Shown here: in pieces, positions 54,411 to 64,000 of the stretch
How the letters are laid out: the number at the start of each line of letters is the position of its first letter
How positions within the stretch are numbered: the first letter of the stretch is position 1
Origin: Methylobacterium radiotolerans JCM 2831
GTDB taxonomy: Bacteria > Pseudomonadota > Alphaproteobacteria > Rhizobiales > Beijerinckiaceae
NCBI RefSeq assembly: GCF_000019725.1
Contig: NC_010505.1
Coordinates: 4,758,001-4,822,000 of the forward strand
Direction of reading: 5' to 3'
DNA: 64,000 bases
The notes under the pieces: model-generated
Told to the model about the DNA's origin: nothing
The model's database searches: none
Seen by the model: only the letters and a program-made list of their open reading frames with translations
Position numbers and translations under genes: made by a program

Positions 54411-56471
54411 ATGGGTTCGGCGATCGGCAGGCACGGGCCCTGGGCCCTCGTGGGGGCGCTCGGCGCCGCGGCGCTGGCGATCGTGGCGAGCGAGCGCGGC
54501 GAGACGATCAACGCCCTCTGGATCGTGGTCGCGGCGGTCTGCGTCTACCTCATCGCCTACCGCTACTATTCCCAGTTCATCGCCGACAAGGTGATGCGGC
54601 TCGACCCGAAGCGCGCGACCCCCGCGGTGCGCCACAACGACGGGCTCGACTACGTGCCCACCAACCGCGGCGTCCTGTTCGGCCACCACTTCGCGGCGAT
54701 CGCGGGCGCGGGCCCGCTGGTCGGCCCGGTGCTCGCCGCCCAGATGGGCTACCTGCCCGGCATGCTCTGGATCCTGGCCGGCGTGGTCCTCGCCGGCGCC
54801 GTGCAGGACTTCATGGTCCTGTTCGTGTCGATGCGCCGGGACGGCCGGTCGCTCGGCGAGCTGATCCGGGCCGAGCTCGGCACCGTGCCGGGCATCATCG
54901 CCCTGTTCGGCACCTTCCTGATCATGGTGATCCTGCTCGCCGTGCTGGCGCTGATCGTCGTCAAGGCGCTCGCCGAGAGCCCCTGGGGCACCTTCACGGT
55001 GATGTCGACGATCCCGATCGCCATGCTGATGGGCGTCTATTCCCGCTACATCCGGCCGGGCAAGATCGGCGAGGTCTCGATCCTCGGCTTCGTCCTGCTG
55101 ATGCTGGCGATCGTCGCCGGCGGCTCCGTGGCGTCGAGCCCGGTCTGGGGCCCGGCCTTCACCTTCACGGGGCCGCAGCTCTGCTGGATGCTGATCGGCT
55201 ACGGCTTCGTGGCGTCGATCCTGCCGGTCTGGCTGCTCCTCGCCCCGCGCGACTACCTGTCGACCTTCCTCAAGATCGGCACCATCGTGGGCCTCGCGCT
55301 CGGCATCGCCTTCGTGGCGCCGCACATGCAGATGCCGGCGGTCACCAAGTTCGTGGACGGCACCGGCCCGGTCTGGGCGGGCAGCCTGTTCCCGTTCCTG
55401 TTCATCACCATCGCGTGCGGCGCGGTCTCGGGCTTCCACGCCCTGATCTCGTCGGGCACCACCCCGAAGCTGATCGCCAGCGAGGCCGATGCCCGCTTCA
55501 TCGGCTACGGCGGCATGCTGATGGAATCGTTCGTGGCGATCATGGCGCTGGTCTCGGCCTGCGTGATCGACCCGGGCGTCTACTTCACCATGAACTCGCC
55601 CGCGGCCCTGATCGGCACGACGCCCGAGACCGCGGCCGCCGCCGTGACCAAGCTCGGCTTCGCCACGACGCCGGAGGTGATCACCCAGACCGCCGCCGAC
55701 GTCGGCGAGCACACGATCATCTCGCGGGCCGGCGGCGCGCCGACCCTCGCGGTCGGCATGGCCCACATCATCTCGTCGGCCATCGGCGGCAAGGCGATGA
55801 TGGCCTTCTGGTACCACTTCGCGATCCTGTTCGAGGCCCTGTTCATCCTCACGGCCGTGGACGCGGGCACCCGCGCCTGCCGGTTCATGGTGCAGGATCT
55901 CGTCGCGCTCGCGATCCCGTCGTTCAAGAACACCACGTCGTGGGGGCCGAGCATCGCGGCGACCGCCATCTCGGTCGGCGCCTGGGGCTACTTCCTCTAC
56001 CAGGGCGTGACCGACCCGCTCGGCGGCATCAACACCCTGTGGCCGCTCTTCGGCATCTCGAACCAGATGCTGGCCGCGGTGGCGCTGACCCTCTGCACGG
56101 TGGTGATCTTCAAGATGAAGCGCGAGCGCTACGCGTTCGTGACCATCATCCCGACCGCGTGGCTGTGCATCTGCACCCTCACGGCCGGCTGGCAGAAGAT
56201 CTTCTCGGCCGACCCGAAGATCGGCTTCCTGGCCCACGCCCAGCGCTACGCGGCCGCCGCCGCGGAGGGCAAGGTCCTGGCCCCGGCCAAGAACGCCGAC
56301 CAGATGAGCCAGATCATCCTCAACGACCGCATCGACGCGGTGCTGGCGGCCCTGTTTATCGGCCTCGTCGTCGCCATCGCGGGCTTCGGCATCGCCGCCT
56401 GCCTGAAGGCGTGGCGCGCGGATCGCTGGACCGCGCTGGAGACCGAGCCGCACATGGTCGCGGCGGAGTAG
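54411..56471 (+). CDS. cstA: Carbon starvation protein CstA (pyruvate/peptide transporter family)
   Basis: 686 residues with about 16-18 hydrophobic helices. Family motifs: RYYSQFIADKVMRLDPKRATPAVRHNDGLDYVPTN, LFGHHFAAIAGAGPLVGPVLAAQMGYLPG (CstA core) and GISNQMLAAVAL. CstA proteins import pyruvate and perhaps peptides when carbon is scarce. GGGAGTGGG precedes ATG 54411. The small partner ybdD gene follows after 8 bp, as in E. coli. Confidence 0.95.
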   Translation: MGSAIGRHGPWALVGALGAAALAIVASERGETINALWIVVAAVCVYLIAYRYYSQFIADKVMRLDPKRATPAVRHNDGLDYVPTNRGVLFGHHFAAIAGAGPLVGPVLAAQMGYLPGMLWILAGVVLAGAVQDFMVLFVSMRRDGRSLGELIRAELGTVPGIIALFGTFLIMVILLAVLALIVVKALAESPWGTFTVMSTIPIAMLMGVYSRYIRPGKIGEVSILGFVLLMLAIVAGGSVASSPVWGPAFTFTGPQLCWMLIGYGFVASILPVWLLLAPRDYLSTFLKIGTIVGLALGIAFVAPHMQMPAVTKFVDGTGPVWAGSLFPFLFITIACGAVSGFHALISSGTTPKLIASEADARFIGYGGMLMESFVAIMALVSACVIDPGVYFTMNSPAALIGTTPETAAAAVTKLGFATTPEVITQTAADVGEHTIISRAGGAPTLAVGMAHIISSAIGGKAMMAFWYHFAILFEALFILTAVDAGTRACRFMVQDLVALAIPSFKNTTSWGPSIAATAISVGAWGYFLYQGVTDPLGGINTLWPLFGISNQMLAAVALTLCTVVIFKMKRERYAFVTIIPTAWLCICTLTAGWQKIFSADPKIGFLAHAQRYAAAAAEGKVLAPAKNADQMSQIILNDRIDAVLAALFIGLVVAIAGFGIAACLKAWRADRWTALETEPHMVAAE

Positions 56472-56479
56472 GAGGTCCC

Positions 56480-56701
56480 ATGCTGCCGTCGTCGAACCTG
56501 CGGGACCGGATCCGGACGCTGTCCAAGTGCGTCTGCGACGGCGCCCGGCTGATGGTGGGGCAGGGGGACTACGCGGCCTATGCCGAGCATGTCCGCCGCA
56601 CCCATCCCGATCGGGCGCCGATGACCGAGGTGGAGTTCTTCCGCAACCGGGAGAACGCCCGCTTCGGGGTCGGCAACACCGCGGGGTTCCGCTGCTGCTG
56701 A
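56480..56701 (+). CDS. YbdD/YjiX-family small protein
   Basis: 73 residues: GDYAAYAEHVRRTHPDRAPMTEVEFFRNRENARFG and the cysteine-ending tail RCC are the family's signature. This small protein is always found with CstA/BtsT-type transporters and is needed for their activity. GGAGG lies 5 bases before the ATG, 8 bp after the cstA stop. The translated unit is cstA-ybdD. Confidence 0.9.
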   Translation: MLPSSNLRDRIRTLSKCVCDGARLMVGQGDYAAYAEHVRRTHPDRAPMTEVEFFRNRENARFGVGNTAGFRCC

Positions 56702-56854
56702 GCGGCGGCCGGTGAGCCTGGTCGTCTCCGCCCGCAGGGACGGCGGCGCGTCTTCGCGGCGGACCGAGTCCCGCTCGCTGCGCGGACCCGATCCGGCCCG
56801 GCCGGCGTTCTCCACGCCGGGGGGCCGCGGGCCCTCGCCGGATGCGGAGGGCCG

Positions 56855-57055
56855 ATGACCGACGACAGCGCGCAGGACGCGAAGGAACCCCGGGCCGTCA
56901 ACACCACCCATGCCTGGGAGCGGGCCTACTGGGCGCGCCGGTTCATGGTCCCGGTGGAGCAGGTCGAGGCCGCCGTGGCGGCGGTCGGCGACGATCCGGC
57001 CCGCGTGGCCGCCCATCTCGGACGGGACTGGCCGGGCCACGAGCCCGCCACCTGA
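56855..57055 (+). CDS. DUF3606 domain protein
   Basis: 66 residues. The sequence WERAYWARRFMVPVEQVEAAVAAVGDDPARVAAHLG fits the short DUF3606 helical domain found widely in alphaproteobacteria as a small acidic protein. GGAGGG lies 4-9 bases before ATG 56855. Function unknown. Confidence 0.8.
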   Translation: MTDDSAQDAKEPRAVNTTHAWERAYWARRFMVPVEQVEAAVAAVGDDPARVAAHLGRDWPGHEPAT

Positions 57056-57077
57056 AGCTGGACCCCGGCCCCCGCGC

Positions 57078-57091
57078 GAGGACTAGTCCTC
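57078..57091. repeat. 14-bp perfect palindrome
   Basis: GAGGACTAGTCCTC, 22 bases after the DUF3606 stop and 82 bases before the TerB-like gene. It could be a regulator site for the TerB-like gene. Confidence 0.4.
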
Positions 57092-57172
57092 CGCGATCCC
57101 GGGCATAAGCTCGGCCGCATCTTGACTCGGCCGCCACAATATCCGCCATCTCAGGCCCGACGGGAGGTCGGC

Positions 57173-57607
57173 ATGAGCATTTTCCAGGACGCCATCCTTC
57201 GGTTCGGCCGCACGATCATGTCGTACGCGGGCGACGCGGTCTTCCTGCAGGCCGCGGTCTCGTCCGCCGCCAACGTCATCGTGGCGGACGGGGACGTGGG
57301 CGAGGAGGAGATCGAGTCGGCGATCAGCGGCATCCGCGCCAACCCGATCCTCGAGAAGTCCTACGACACGCTGCGCGTCGAGCAGGAGCTCTACGAGGCG
57401 ATCGCCCGTGCCAAGACCCGGGCCGGCCGGCTGGAGAACCTGCGCCATATCGGCGCCATCGCGGAGCGGCCGATCGAGCAGCGCCAGGACGTGTTCCTGA
57501 TCGGCGCGGACGTGGCCGATATCGACGGCATCAGCGAGGTCGAGCACAGGGCGCTCGACGAGATCGCCGGGGCGCTGCAGGTCGACAAGTCCGCCCTGCT
57601 GCGCTGA
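57173..57607 (+). CDS. TerB-family (tellurite-resistance-like) protein
   Basis: 144 residues, helical. The pattern VSSAANVIVADGDVGEEEIESAISGI and ADVADIDGISEVEHRALDEIAGAL gives the two TerB-type acidic motifs that bind metal ions. There are no other ter genes nearby, so a tellurite link is not implied. GGGAGG lies 6-8 bases before ATG 57173. Confidence 0.82.
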   Translation: MSIFQDAILRFGRTIMSYAGDAVFLQAAVSSAANVIVADGDVGEEEIESAISGIRANPILEKSYDTLRVEQELYEAIARAKTRAGRLENLRHIGAIAERPIEQRQDVFLIGADVADIDGISEVEHRALDEIAGALQVDKSALLR

Positions 57608-57895
57608 TCCCGCCGCCTCGGGGACGGTGCGCGCGGATCCCTCTCCGGCCCCGCGCCCTCATTCCGAGGTGCCGGAGCGCGGCGGAGGCCGCGACGGGAC
57701 CCGCCTGCGAGGACCGCTGACGCGTGCGCCCCTGGGCGCGGGGGCGACGAGGTATGACGGGCCGCGATCACAACCCTGCGGCGACGCGGCCCGTCCTTTG
57801 CCTATCCGGACGTGATAGCGAAACATTCCGGTTCTAGCCGGTGAGCCGGTACGCAACGCGGAGCGGCCGGCCCGGGGCCGGACGGCGGAGACCGC

Positions 57896-60800
57896 ATGGG
57901 CCTCGTCCTCTACGCGCTCAAGTTCCGGATCACGACCTACGTGCTCGCGGTCCTGATGATGCTCGGCGGCGTCGGGGCGATCGTCGTCGCGCCGAAGGAC
58001 GTTCTCCCGGTCGTCGACATCCCGGTCGTCGTGGTGGTCTGGACCTATACCGGCCTCTCGGCGCCGGAGATGGAACAGCGCATCACGACCTACGCCGAGT
58101 ACGGCATCTCCAACAACGTCAACAGCATCCGCCGCATGGAGTCGACGACGCTCCAGGGCACGGCCGTGCAGCGGATCTACTTCGAGCCCACCGTCAGCCT
58201 CGATCTCGCCATCGCCCAGGTGGTCTCATCGACCAACTCGATCCGCGCCGTGATGCCCCCCGGCACGCAGCCGCCGGTGATCGTGCGCTACTCCGCCTCC
58301 TCGGTGCCGGTGATCCAGCTGGCCCTGACCTCGGCCAAGGACAGCCTCAACCAGGTCTACGACTACGCCCAGTACCGGATCCGCCAGACCCTGGCGCAGG
58401 TCCCGGGCTCGACCCTGCCGTCGCCCTTCGGCGGCGCGCCCCGGCAGATCATGGTCGACCTCGACCTCAGCGCCCTCCAGGCGCTCGGCCTGACGCCGCT
58501 CGACGTCACCAACGCCATGACGGCCCAGAACCTGACCGTGCCGTCCGGCCTCGCCAAGATCGGCGAGCAGCAGTACCCGGTCCAGCTCAACGGCACCCCG
58601 CCGTCGATCGAGACCCTGAACCTCGCGCCGATCAAGGTGGTGGCCGGCCAGCCCGTGCTGGTGCGCGACGTCGCCTATGTCCGTGACGGCGGCCCGCCGC
58701 AGGTCAACGTGGTCAGCGCCGACGGCCAGCAGGCCGTGCTGATGCAGATCATCAAGAACGGCAACGCCTCGACCCTCGGCGTGGTCAACAACGTCAAGAA
58801 GGCGATGCCGACGATCCGCGCGGCGGCGCCCGAGGGGCTGTCGATCAAGCAGCTCTTCGACCAGTCGGTCTTCGTCTCGAACGCCATCGAGGGCGTGCTG
58901 CACGAGGCGCTGACCGCGGCGGCCCTGACGGGGCTCGCGATCCTGCTGTTCCTCGGCTCCTGGCGCTCGACGATCATCGTGCTGATCTCGATCCCGCTCT
59001 GCGTCATGACCTCGCTCGCCGTGCTGGCGGCGCTCGGCGAGACCATCAACGTGATGACGCTGGGCGGCCTCGCGCTCGCGGTCGGCATCCTCGTGGACGA
59101 CGCCACGGTGGCGATCGAGAACACCTACCGGCTGTTCGAGGAGGGCGAGGAGTTCCGCGAGAGCGTGGTCCACGGCGCCGCCGGCATCGCCAAGCCGGCG
59201 CTGATCTCGACGCTGGCGATCTGCGCGGCCTTCACGGCGGTGTTCGCGCTCACCGACACGCCGAAGTACCTGTTCACCCCGCAGGCGCTCGCGGTCGTGT
59301 TCGCGATGCTGACCTCCTACCTGCTGTCGCGCACCCTGGTGCCGCTGCTGATCGACGTGATCGTGGCGCCGGAATACCGGCAGAAGCACGCCAAGGATCG
59401 GGACACGCGTGAGCCGCCCCGGCGGGGCCGGATCGCCCGCGCCGCCGGCCTCGTCGGCGCCCCGCTGATGCGGCTCGCCGGCCGGATCCACGCCGCCTTC
59501 GAGCGCGGCTTCGCGCGGTTCCACCGCGGCTATGTCGGCCTGCTCCACGCGGTGCTGCGCCACCGCGTCGCCACCCTGGGCGCCGTCGGCGGCGTCCTCG
59601 GCATGACCGGCGTGCTGTTCGTCTTCGTCGGCCAGGACTACTTCCCGCAGATCGAGGCGAGCCAGATGACCATGCATCTGCGCACCCGCGTCGGCATGCG
59701 CATCGAGACCGCCCGGCAGGTCTTCGCCGAGATCGAGGACACCGTCCGCGAGGTGATCCCGGCGGGTGAGGTCGACCAGATCCTCCAGAACATCGGCCTG
59801 CCGTCGAACAACTACAACTTCGCGTTCTCGGACGGCTCGTTCGTCTCCTACAATGACGGGCAGATGCTCATCAGTCTGAAGGAGGGGCACGGCTCGGTGG
59901 CGGGCTACACGAAGCGCCTGCGCGACGTGCTGATGAAGCGCTTCCCCGACGTGATCGTGTATTTCCAGCCCGCCGACATGATCACCCAGATCCTGAACTT
60001 CGGCGTCCTCACGCCGATCGACGTGCAGGTCTCCGGCCGGCACAAGGAGAAGGACCTGGAGGTCGCCCAGCGCATCGTGCAGCGGCTGAAGCACACGAAG
60101 GGCCTCGTCGACGTCCACCTGCAGCAGATCGTCAACGAGCCGCAATTCTACGTCGACGTCGACCGGCGCCTCGCCTCCGAACTCGGGCTGACCGAGCAGC
60201 AGGTGGCGCAGAACATGAACATCTCGCTGTCCGGCAGCTACCAGGTCACGCCGAACTTCTGGCCGGACCCGAAGACCGGCATCCCCTACCAGCTCTGGGT
60301 GCAGACGCCCGAGTACCGCAACAGCTCGCTGACCGACCTGCGCAACACGCCGATGTTCGTGCGCGCCGCCGCGACCGCCGGCTCCGGCCCCGGGGTGCTG
60401 ACCCTGCTGTCGAGCCTCGCCGACATCCGCCGGACGCCGACGCAGACCATGATCAGCCACGTCAACATCCAGCCGACCTTCGACATCTTCGCCTCGGTGC
60501 AGGACCGGGACCTCGGCTCGGTCGCCCGCGAGATCGACGCGATCGTCGAGGACGAGCAGAAGAACCTCGAGGCACCCGACAAGATCGTCGTCCGCGGCCA
60601 GATCGAGAACATGCGCTCGGCCTTCCTCCGCCTGGAGATCGGCCTCGGCATCGCGCTGATCGCCGTCTACCTGCTGATGGCGGTGAACTACCAGAGCTGG
60701 GGCGACCCGTTCGTGGTGATCGCCGCCCTGCCGATGGCGTTCTGCGGCATCACCTTCGCGCTGTTCGTGACCGGGACGCCGTTCTCGATCCCGTCGATCT

Positions 60801-61168
60801 TCGGGGCGATCATGTCGGTGGGCATCGCCTCGGCGAACTCGATCCTGCTCGTGACCTTCGCCAAGGAGCACCGGGAGGCGACGGGCTGCGGCGCCCTGGA
60901 GGCGGCGATCACCGCGGGCGAGACCCGGTTGCGGCCGGTGCTGATGACCGCCTCGGCGATGTTTCTGGGCCTCATCCCGATGGCCTTGGGCACCGGCGAG
61001 GGCGGCGAGCAGAACGCCGCGCTCGCCCGCGCGGTCATGGGCGGCATCGCCTTCGCGACGCCCGCGACGTTGCTGCTGGTGCCGTTCCTCTACGTGCTGA
61101 TGCGCGGCGGCCCGGCGCAGCCGGTGCAGGATTACCTGGAGCCGGAGGGGCGGCCGGCGACCGCATAG
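57896..61168 (+). CDS. RND-family efflux permease (HAE1/MdtB-like)
   Basis: 1090 residues, full length for an RND pump: about 12 transmembrane helices and two large periplasmic loops (about residues 35-330 and 590-870). The proton-relay aspartates are in GILVDDATVAIENTYRLF; helix motifs such as GLAILLFLGSWRSTIIVLISIP and the C-terminal AIMSVGIASANSILLVTFAKEHRE are typical. No membrane-fusion protein or outer-membrane channel gene lies next to it, which is unusual. The substrate is unknown. Confidence 0.94.
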   Translation: MGLVLYALKFRITTYVLAVLMMLGGVGAIVVAPKDVLPVVDIPVVVVVWTYTGLSAPEMEQRITTYAEYGISNNVNSIRRMESTTLQGTAVQRIYFEPTVSLDLAIAQVVSSTNSIRAVMPPGTQPPVIVRYSASSVPVIQLALTSAKDSLNQVYDYAQYRIRQTLAQVPGSTLPSPFGGAPRQIMVDLDLSALQALGLTPLDVTNAMTAQNLTVPSGLAKIGEQQYPVQLNGTPPSIETLNLAPIKVVAGQPVLVRDVAYVRDGGPPQVNVVSADGQQAVLMQIIKNGNASTLGVVNNVKKAMPTIRAAAPEGLSIKQLFDQSVFVSNAIEGVLHEALTAAALTGLAILLFLGSWRSTIIVLISIPLCVMTSLAVLAALGETINVMTLGGLALAVGILVDDATVAIENTYRLFEEGEEFRESVVHGAAGIAKPALISTLAICAAFTAVFALTDTPKYLFTPQALAVVFAMLTSYLLSRTLVPLLIDVIVAPEYRQKHAKDRDTREPPRRGRIARAAGLVGAPLMRLAGRIHAAFERGFARFHRGYVGLLHAVLRHRVATLGAVGGVLGMTGVLFVFVGQDYFPQIEASQMTMHLRTRVGMRIETARQVFAEIEDTVREVIPAGEVDQILQNIGLPSNNYNFAFSDGSFVSYNDGQMLISLKEGHGSVAGYTKRLRDVLMKRFPDVIVYFQPADMITQILNFGVLTPIDVQVSGRHKEKDLEVAQRIVQRLKHTKGLVDVHLQQIVNEPQFYVDVDRRLASELGLTEQQVAQNMNISLSGSYQVTPNFWPDPKTGIPYQLWVQTPEYRNSSLTDLRNTPMFVRAAATAGSGPGVLTLLSSLADIRRTPTQTMISHVNIQPTFDIFASVQDRDLGSVAREIDAIVEDEQKNLEAPDKIVVRGQIENMRSAFLRLEIGLGIALIAVYLLMAVNYQSWGDPFVVIAALPMAFCGITFALFVTGTPFSIPSIFGAIMSVGIASANSILLVTFAKEHREATGCGALEAAITAGETRLRPVLMTASAMFLGLIPMALGTGEGGEQNAALARAVMGGIAFATPATLLLVPFLYVLMRGGPAQPVQDYLEPEGRPATA

Positions 61169-61192
61169 GGGACCGCGGCGTCCGCTGCGGCT

Positions 61193-61210
61193 CCCTCCCC
61201 GGGGGGAGGG
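61193..61210. terminator. Bidirectional terminator-like hairpin
   Basis: CCCTCC (61193-61198), loop of six, GGAGGG (61205-61210), in the 58-bp space between the convergent RND and cynS genes. There is no clear T-run on either strand. Confidence 0.45.
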
Positions 61211-61226
61211 GCGCACTCCGGATCCC

Positions 61227-61715
61227 TTACCCCTCCTTGAACCCGTATTCCGGGGTGTCGTCGTCGTTGCCGTAGTACTTGTACGGCAGGAACTTGCCCG
61301 ACATGGTGAGCTTCACGCGGTCGCCCTTGTTGTTGGCCTCGCGGGCCATGTCCATGTTGAAGTCGATCGCCGACATGATGCCGTCGCCGAACTCCTCCTG
61401 GATCAGCTCCTTGAAGGTCGTGCCGTACACCATCACCAGCTCGTAGAACCGGTAGATCAGCGGGTCGGTGGGCGGCATGGACGGGATCGAGCCGCGATAG
61501 GGCGGCTCGTTCAGCATCCGCTCCTCCGCGGCTGTGAGGCCGAAGAGCTCGGCCGCCCGCTTGGCCTGGGCTTTCGGCAGCTTCATCTGGCCCATGCAGG
61601 CCGCGGTGATCAGGAACGGCGACAGGCCGCCGATCTCCTCGTGGATGTGCTTCCAGCTCCACCCCTTCTCGCGCTTGATGTCGAGCAGCTTCTCGGTGAG
61701 GTCTTCGCGCTTCAT
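61227..61715 (-). CDS. cynS: Cyanate hydratase (cyanase)
   Basis: 162 residues. It converts cyanate and bicarbonate to carbamate/ammonia and CO2. The N-terminal part is an HTH-like domain (LTEKLLDIKREKGWSWKHIHEEIGGLS), and the C-terminal catalytic part has Arg89, Glu92 and Ser115 (IYRFYELVMVYG and GIMSAIDFNMDM), the expected triad spacing. Start 61715. A sigma-54 promoter lies about 200 bp upstream and the activator gene is divergent, so expression probably depends on that activator. Confidence 0.96.
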   Translation of the reverse strand: MKREDLTEKLLDIKREKGWSWKHIHEEIGGLSPFLITAACMGQMKLPKAQAKRAAELFGLTAAEERMLNEPPYRGSIPSMPPTDPLIYRFYELVMVYGTTFKELIQEEFGDGIMSAIDFNMDMAREANNKGDRVKLTMSGKFLPYKYYGNDDDTPEYGFKEG

Positions 61716-61912
61716 CGTCGGCTCCCGGAGTTCGATCTGCGATGGGTCCGGTGAGGCCGCGCGCTCCGCGGCCCCACCCACCCGATGCGGGTGCACGTCC
61801 GGATCGCGACCGGTGAGGGGGAACGGTCGCGTCCGGACGCGGACATCCGCCGGGCATCGTCGCGGCGCGGCTTCGGGAGCCGCGCCGGCCGACGGGCGGA
61901 CAGGCTCTCTCG

Positions 61913-61927
61913 GCAAACGGTATGCCA
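61913..61927 (-). promoter_or_regulatory. Sigma-54 (-24/-12) promoter for cynS
   Basis: On the minus strand TGGCATACCGTTTGC, with GG and GC exactly 10 bases apart as sigma-54 RNA polymerase requires (consensus TGGCAC-N5-TTGC). Transcription would start near 61901, giving a 5' leader of about 185 nt before the cynS ATG. Confidence 0.75.
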
Positions 61928-61981
61928 GTCTGTTTCCCGGGGAAATCGCGCGAGATGACAACGCGTTGGCGCGGCAGACGT

Positions 61982-62020
61982 CGCTCACGACATCTCGTCG
62001 AAAACGAGATATCGTGAGCG
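61982..62020. promoter_or_regulatory. Enhancer-like palindrome between cynS and its activator
   Basis: Arm CGCTCACGACATCTCGT (61982-61998), 5-base centre, arm ACGAGATATCGTGAGCG (62004-62020): 16 of 17 bases match. A further TCGTGAGC half-site lies at 62033-62040, inside the activator gene. The palindrome is 55-107 bp upstream of the cynS -24 box, the usual place for an upstream activating sequence, and abuts the activator start codon, where it could also mediate autoregulation. Confidence 0.75.
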
Positions 62021-62021
62021 G

Positions 62022-63914
<1,893 letters not shown>

Positions 63915-64000
63915 TCCGGCCACCCCTTGATCCGATCTTAAGGTCGCTGTGCCAACGATCGCGCCGGGCCTTCCCCGCGGAGGCGCAGCGTCTCCGACCG
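63915..64000. other. Window edge, no gene
   Basis: 86 bp after the activator stop. No feature is visible before the end of the window. Confidence 0.5.

Larger units (their letters stand above)
61716..62021. other. Divergent control region of cynS and its activator
   Basis: 306 bp with no gene. It contains the sigma-54 promoter (61913-61927, for cynS) and the 39-bp palindrome (61982-62020). The cynS leader of about 185 nt (61901-61716) holds no recognised RNA motif. Confidence 0.6.

Noticed and set aside
57173..57607. Tellurite resistance operon
   Set aside because: Only a TerB-like domain is present; no terC, terD or terZ homologue lies nearby.
58226..61216. 996-residue minus-strand open frame opposite the RND pump
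   Set aside because: High-GC shadow; the RND permease on the plus strand has all expected motifs.

Overview
The window is a very GC-rich stretch of an alphaproteobacterial chromosome, most likely from Methylobacterium or a close relative in the Hyphomicrobiales/Rhizobiales. That is an inference from several signs: a circularly permuted two-piece tmRNA with tag ANDNFAPVAVAA next to an alpha-type sspB, a group I intron in tRNA-Arg(CCU), a GGAAC-N17-CGTT (EcfG-type) promoter, an IalB-family protein and the fumC-DUF4169-ribbon-helix-helix trio. Genes are densely packed on both strands. I see no insertion sequence, prophage, CRISPR array or rRNA operon. The long antisense frames are the usual high-GC shadows.

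Layout. 1-1571: end of a peptide/nickel-type ABC importer (two ATPases, the first cut by the window edge). 1646-2209: fluoride riboswitch and crcB. 2279-6314: MEKHLA-domain protein, Tat-exported royal-jelly-like protein, a ParA-like ATPase and an M20 dipeptidase. 6608-10412: three-subunit molybdenum aldehyde oxidoreductase. 10548-14343: EamA transporter, small membrane protein, GST, M48 lipoprotein protease, nuclease-like protein. 14435-14776: intron-split tRNA-Arg. 14918-17729: XRE regulator, metK, trmB. 17901-24415: HWE histidine kinase, membrane protein, Fe-type sodB, murJ, haloacid dehalogenase, glycine-zipper protein. 24470-31610: carbamoyltransferase, nhaA, TlpA-like thioredoxin, argH, a decayed kinase, hypotheticals, IalB. 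32019-38466: HAD phosphatase, LOV photoreceptor divergent from msrA, FAD monooxygenase divergent from its TetR regulator, mepA, PRC-barrel protein. 38500-42760: ParB-like protein, fumC trio, cytochrome P450. 43196-46529: sspB, ssrA, CPBP protease, thyA-folA. 46812-53121: hflK-hflC-degP, coiled-coil protein, serB divergent from miaA. 53255-57607: 3-hydroxyisobutyrate-dehydrogenase-like enzyme, cstA-ybdD, DUF3606, TerB-like protein. 57896-63914: RND permease, cynS and a divergent PAS/sigma-54 activator.

The most informative pieces are regulatory and RNA elements that gene finding would miss. (1) tRNA-Arg(CCU) is interrupted directly after the anticodon by a 265-nt group I intron. (2) cynS appears to form a complete regulatory unit with a sigma-54 promoter (GG-N10-GC), a 17-bp-arm palindrome placed like an enhancer, and the adjacent activator gene. 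(3) ssrA, encoding a two-piece tmRNA with a visible processing hairpin, lies directly upstream of sspB, whose product delivers ssrA-tagged proteins to ClpXP. (4) A fluoride riboswitch precedes crcB with a competing terminator/antiterminator arrangement. (5) Divergent pairs (LOV/msrA and monooxygenase/TetR) carry clear inverted repeats.

Gene starts were chosen by Shine-Dalgarno spacing and family length. Where ATG, GTG or TTG alternatives remain, this is stated in the entry. All functions are inferred from sequence motifs read by eye; no database search was run.
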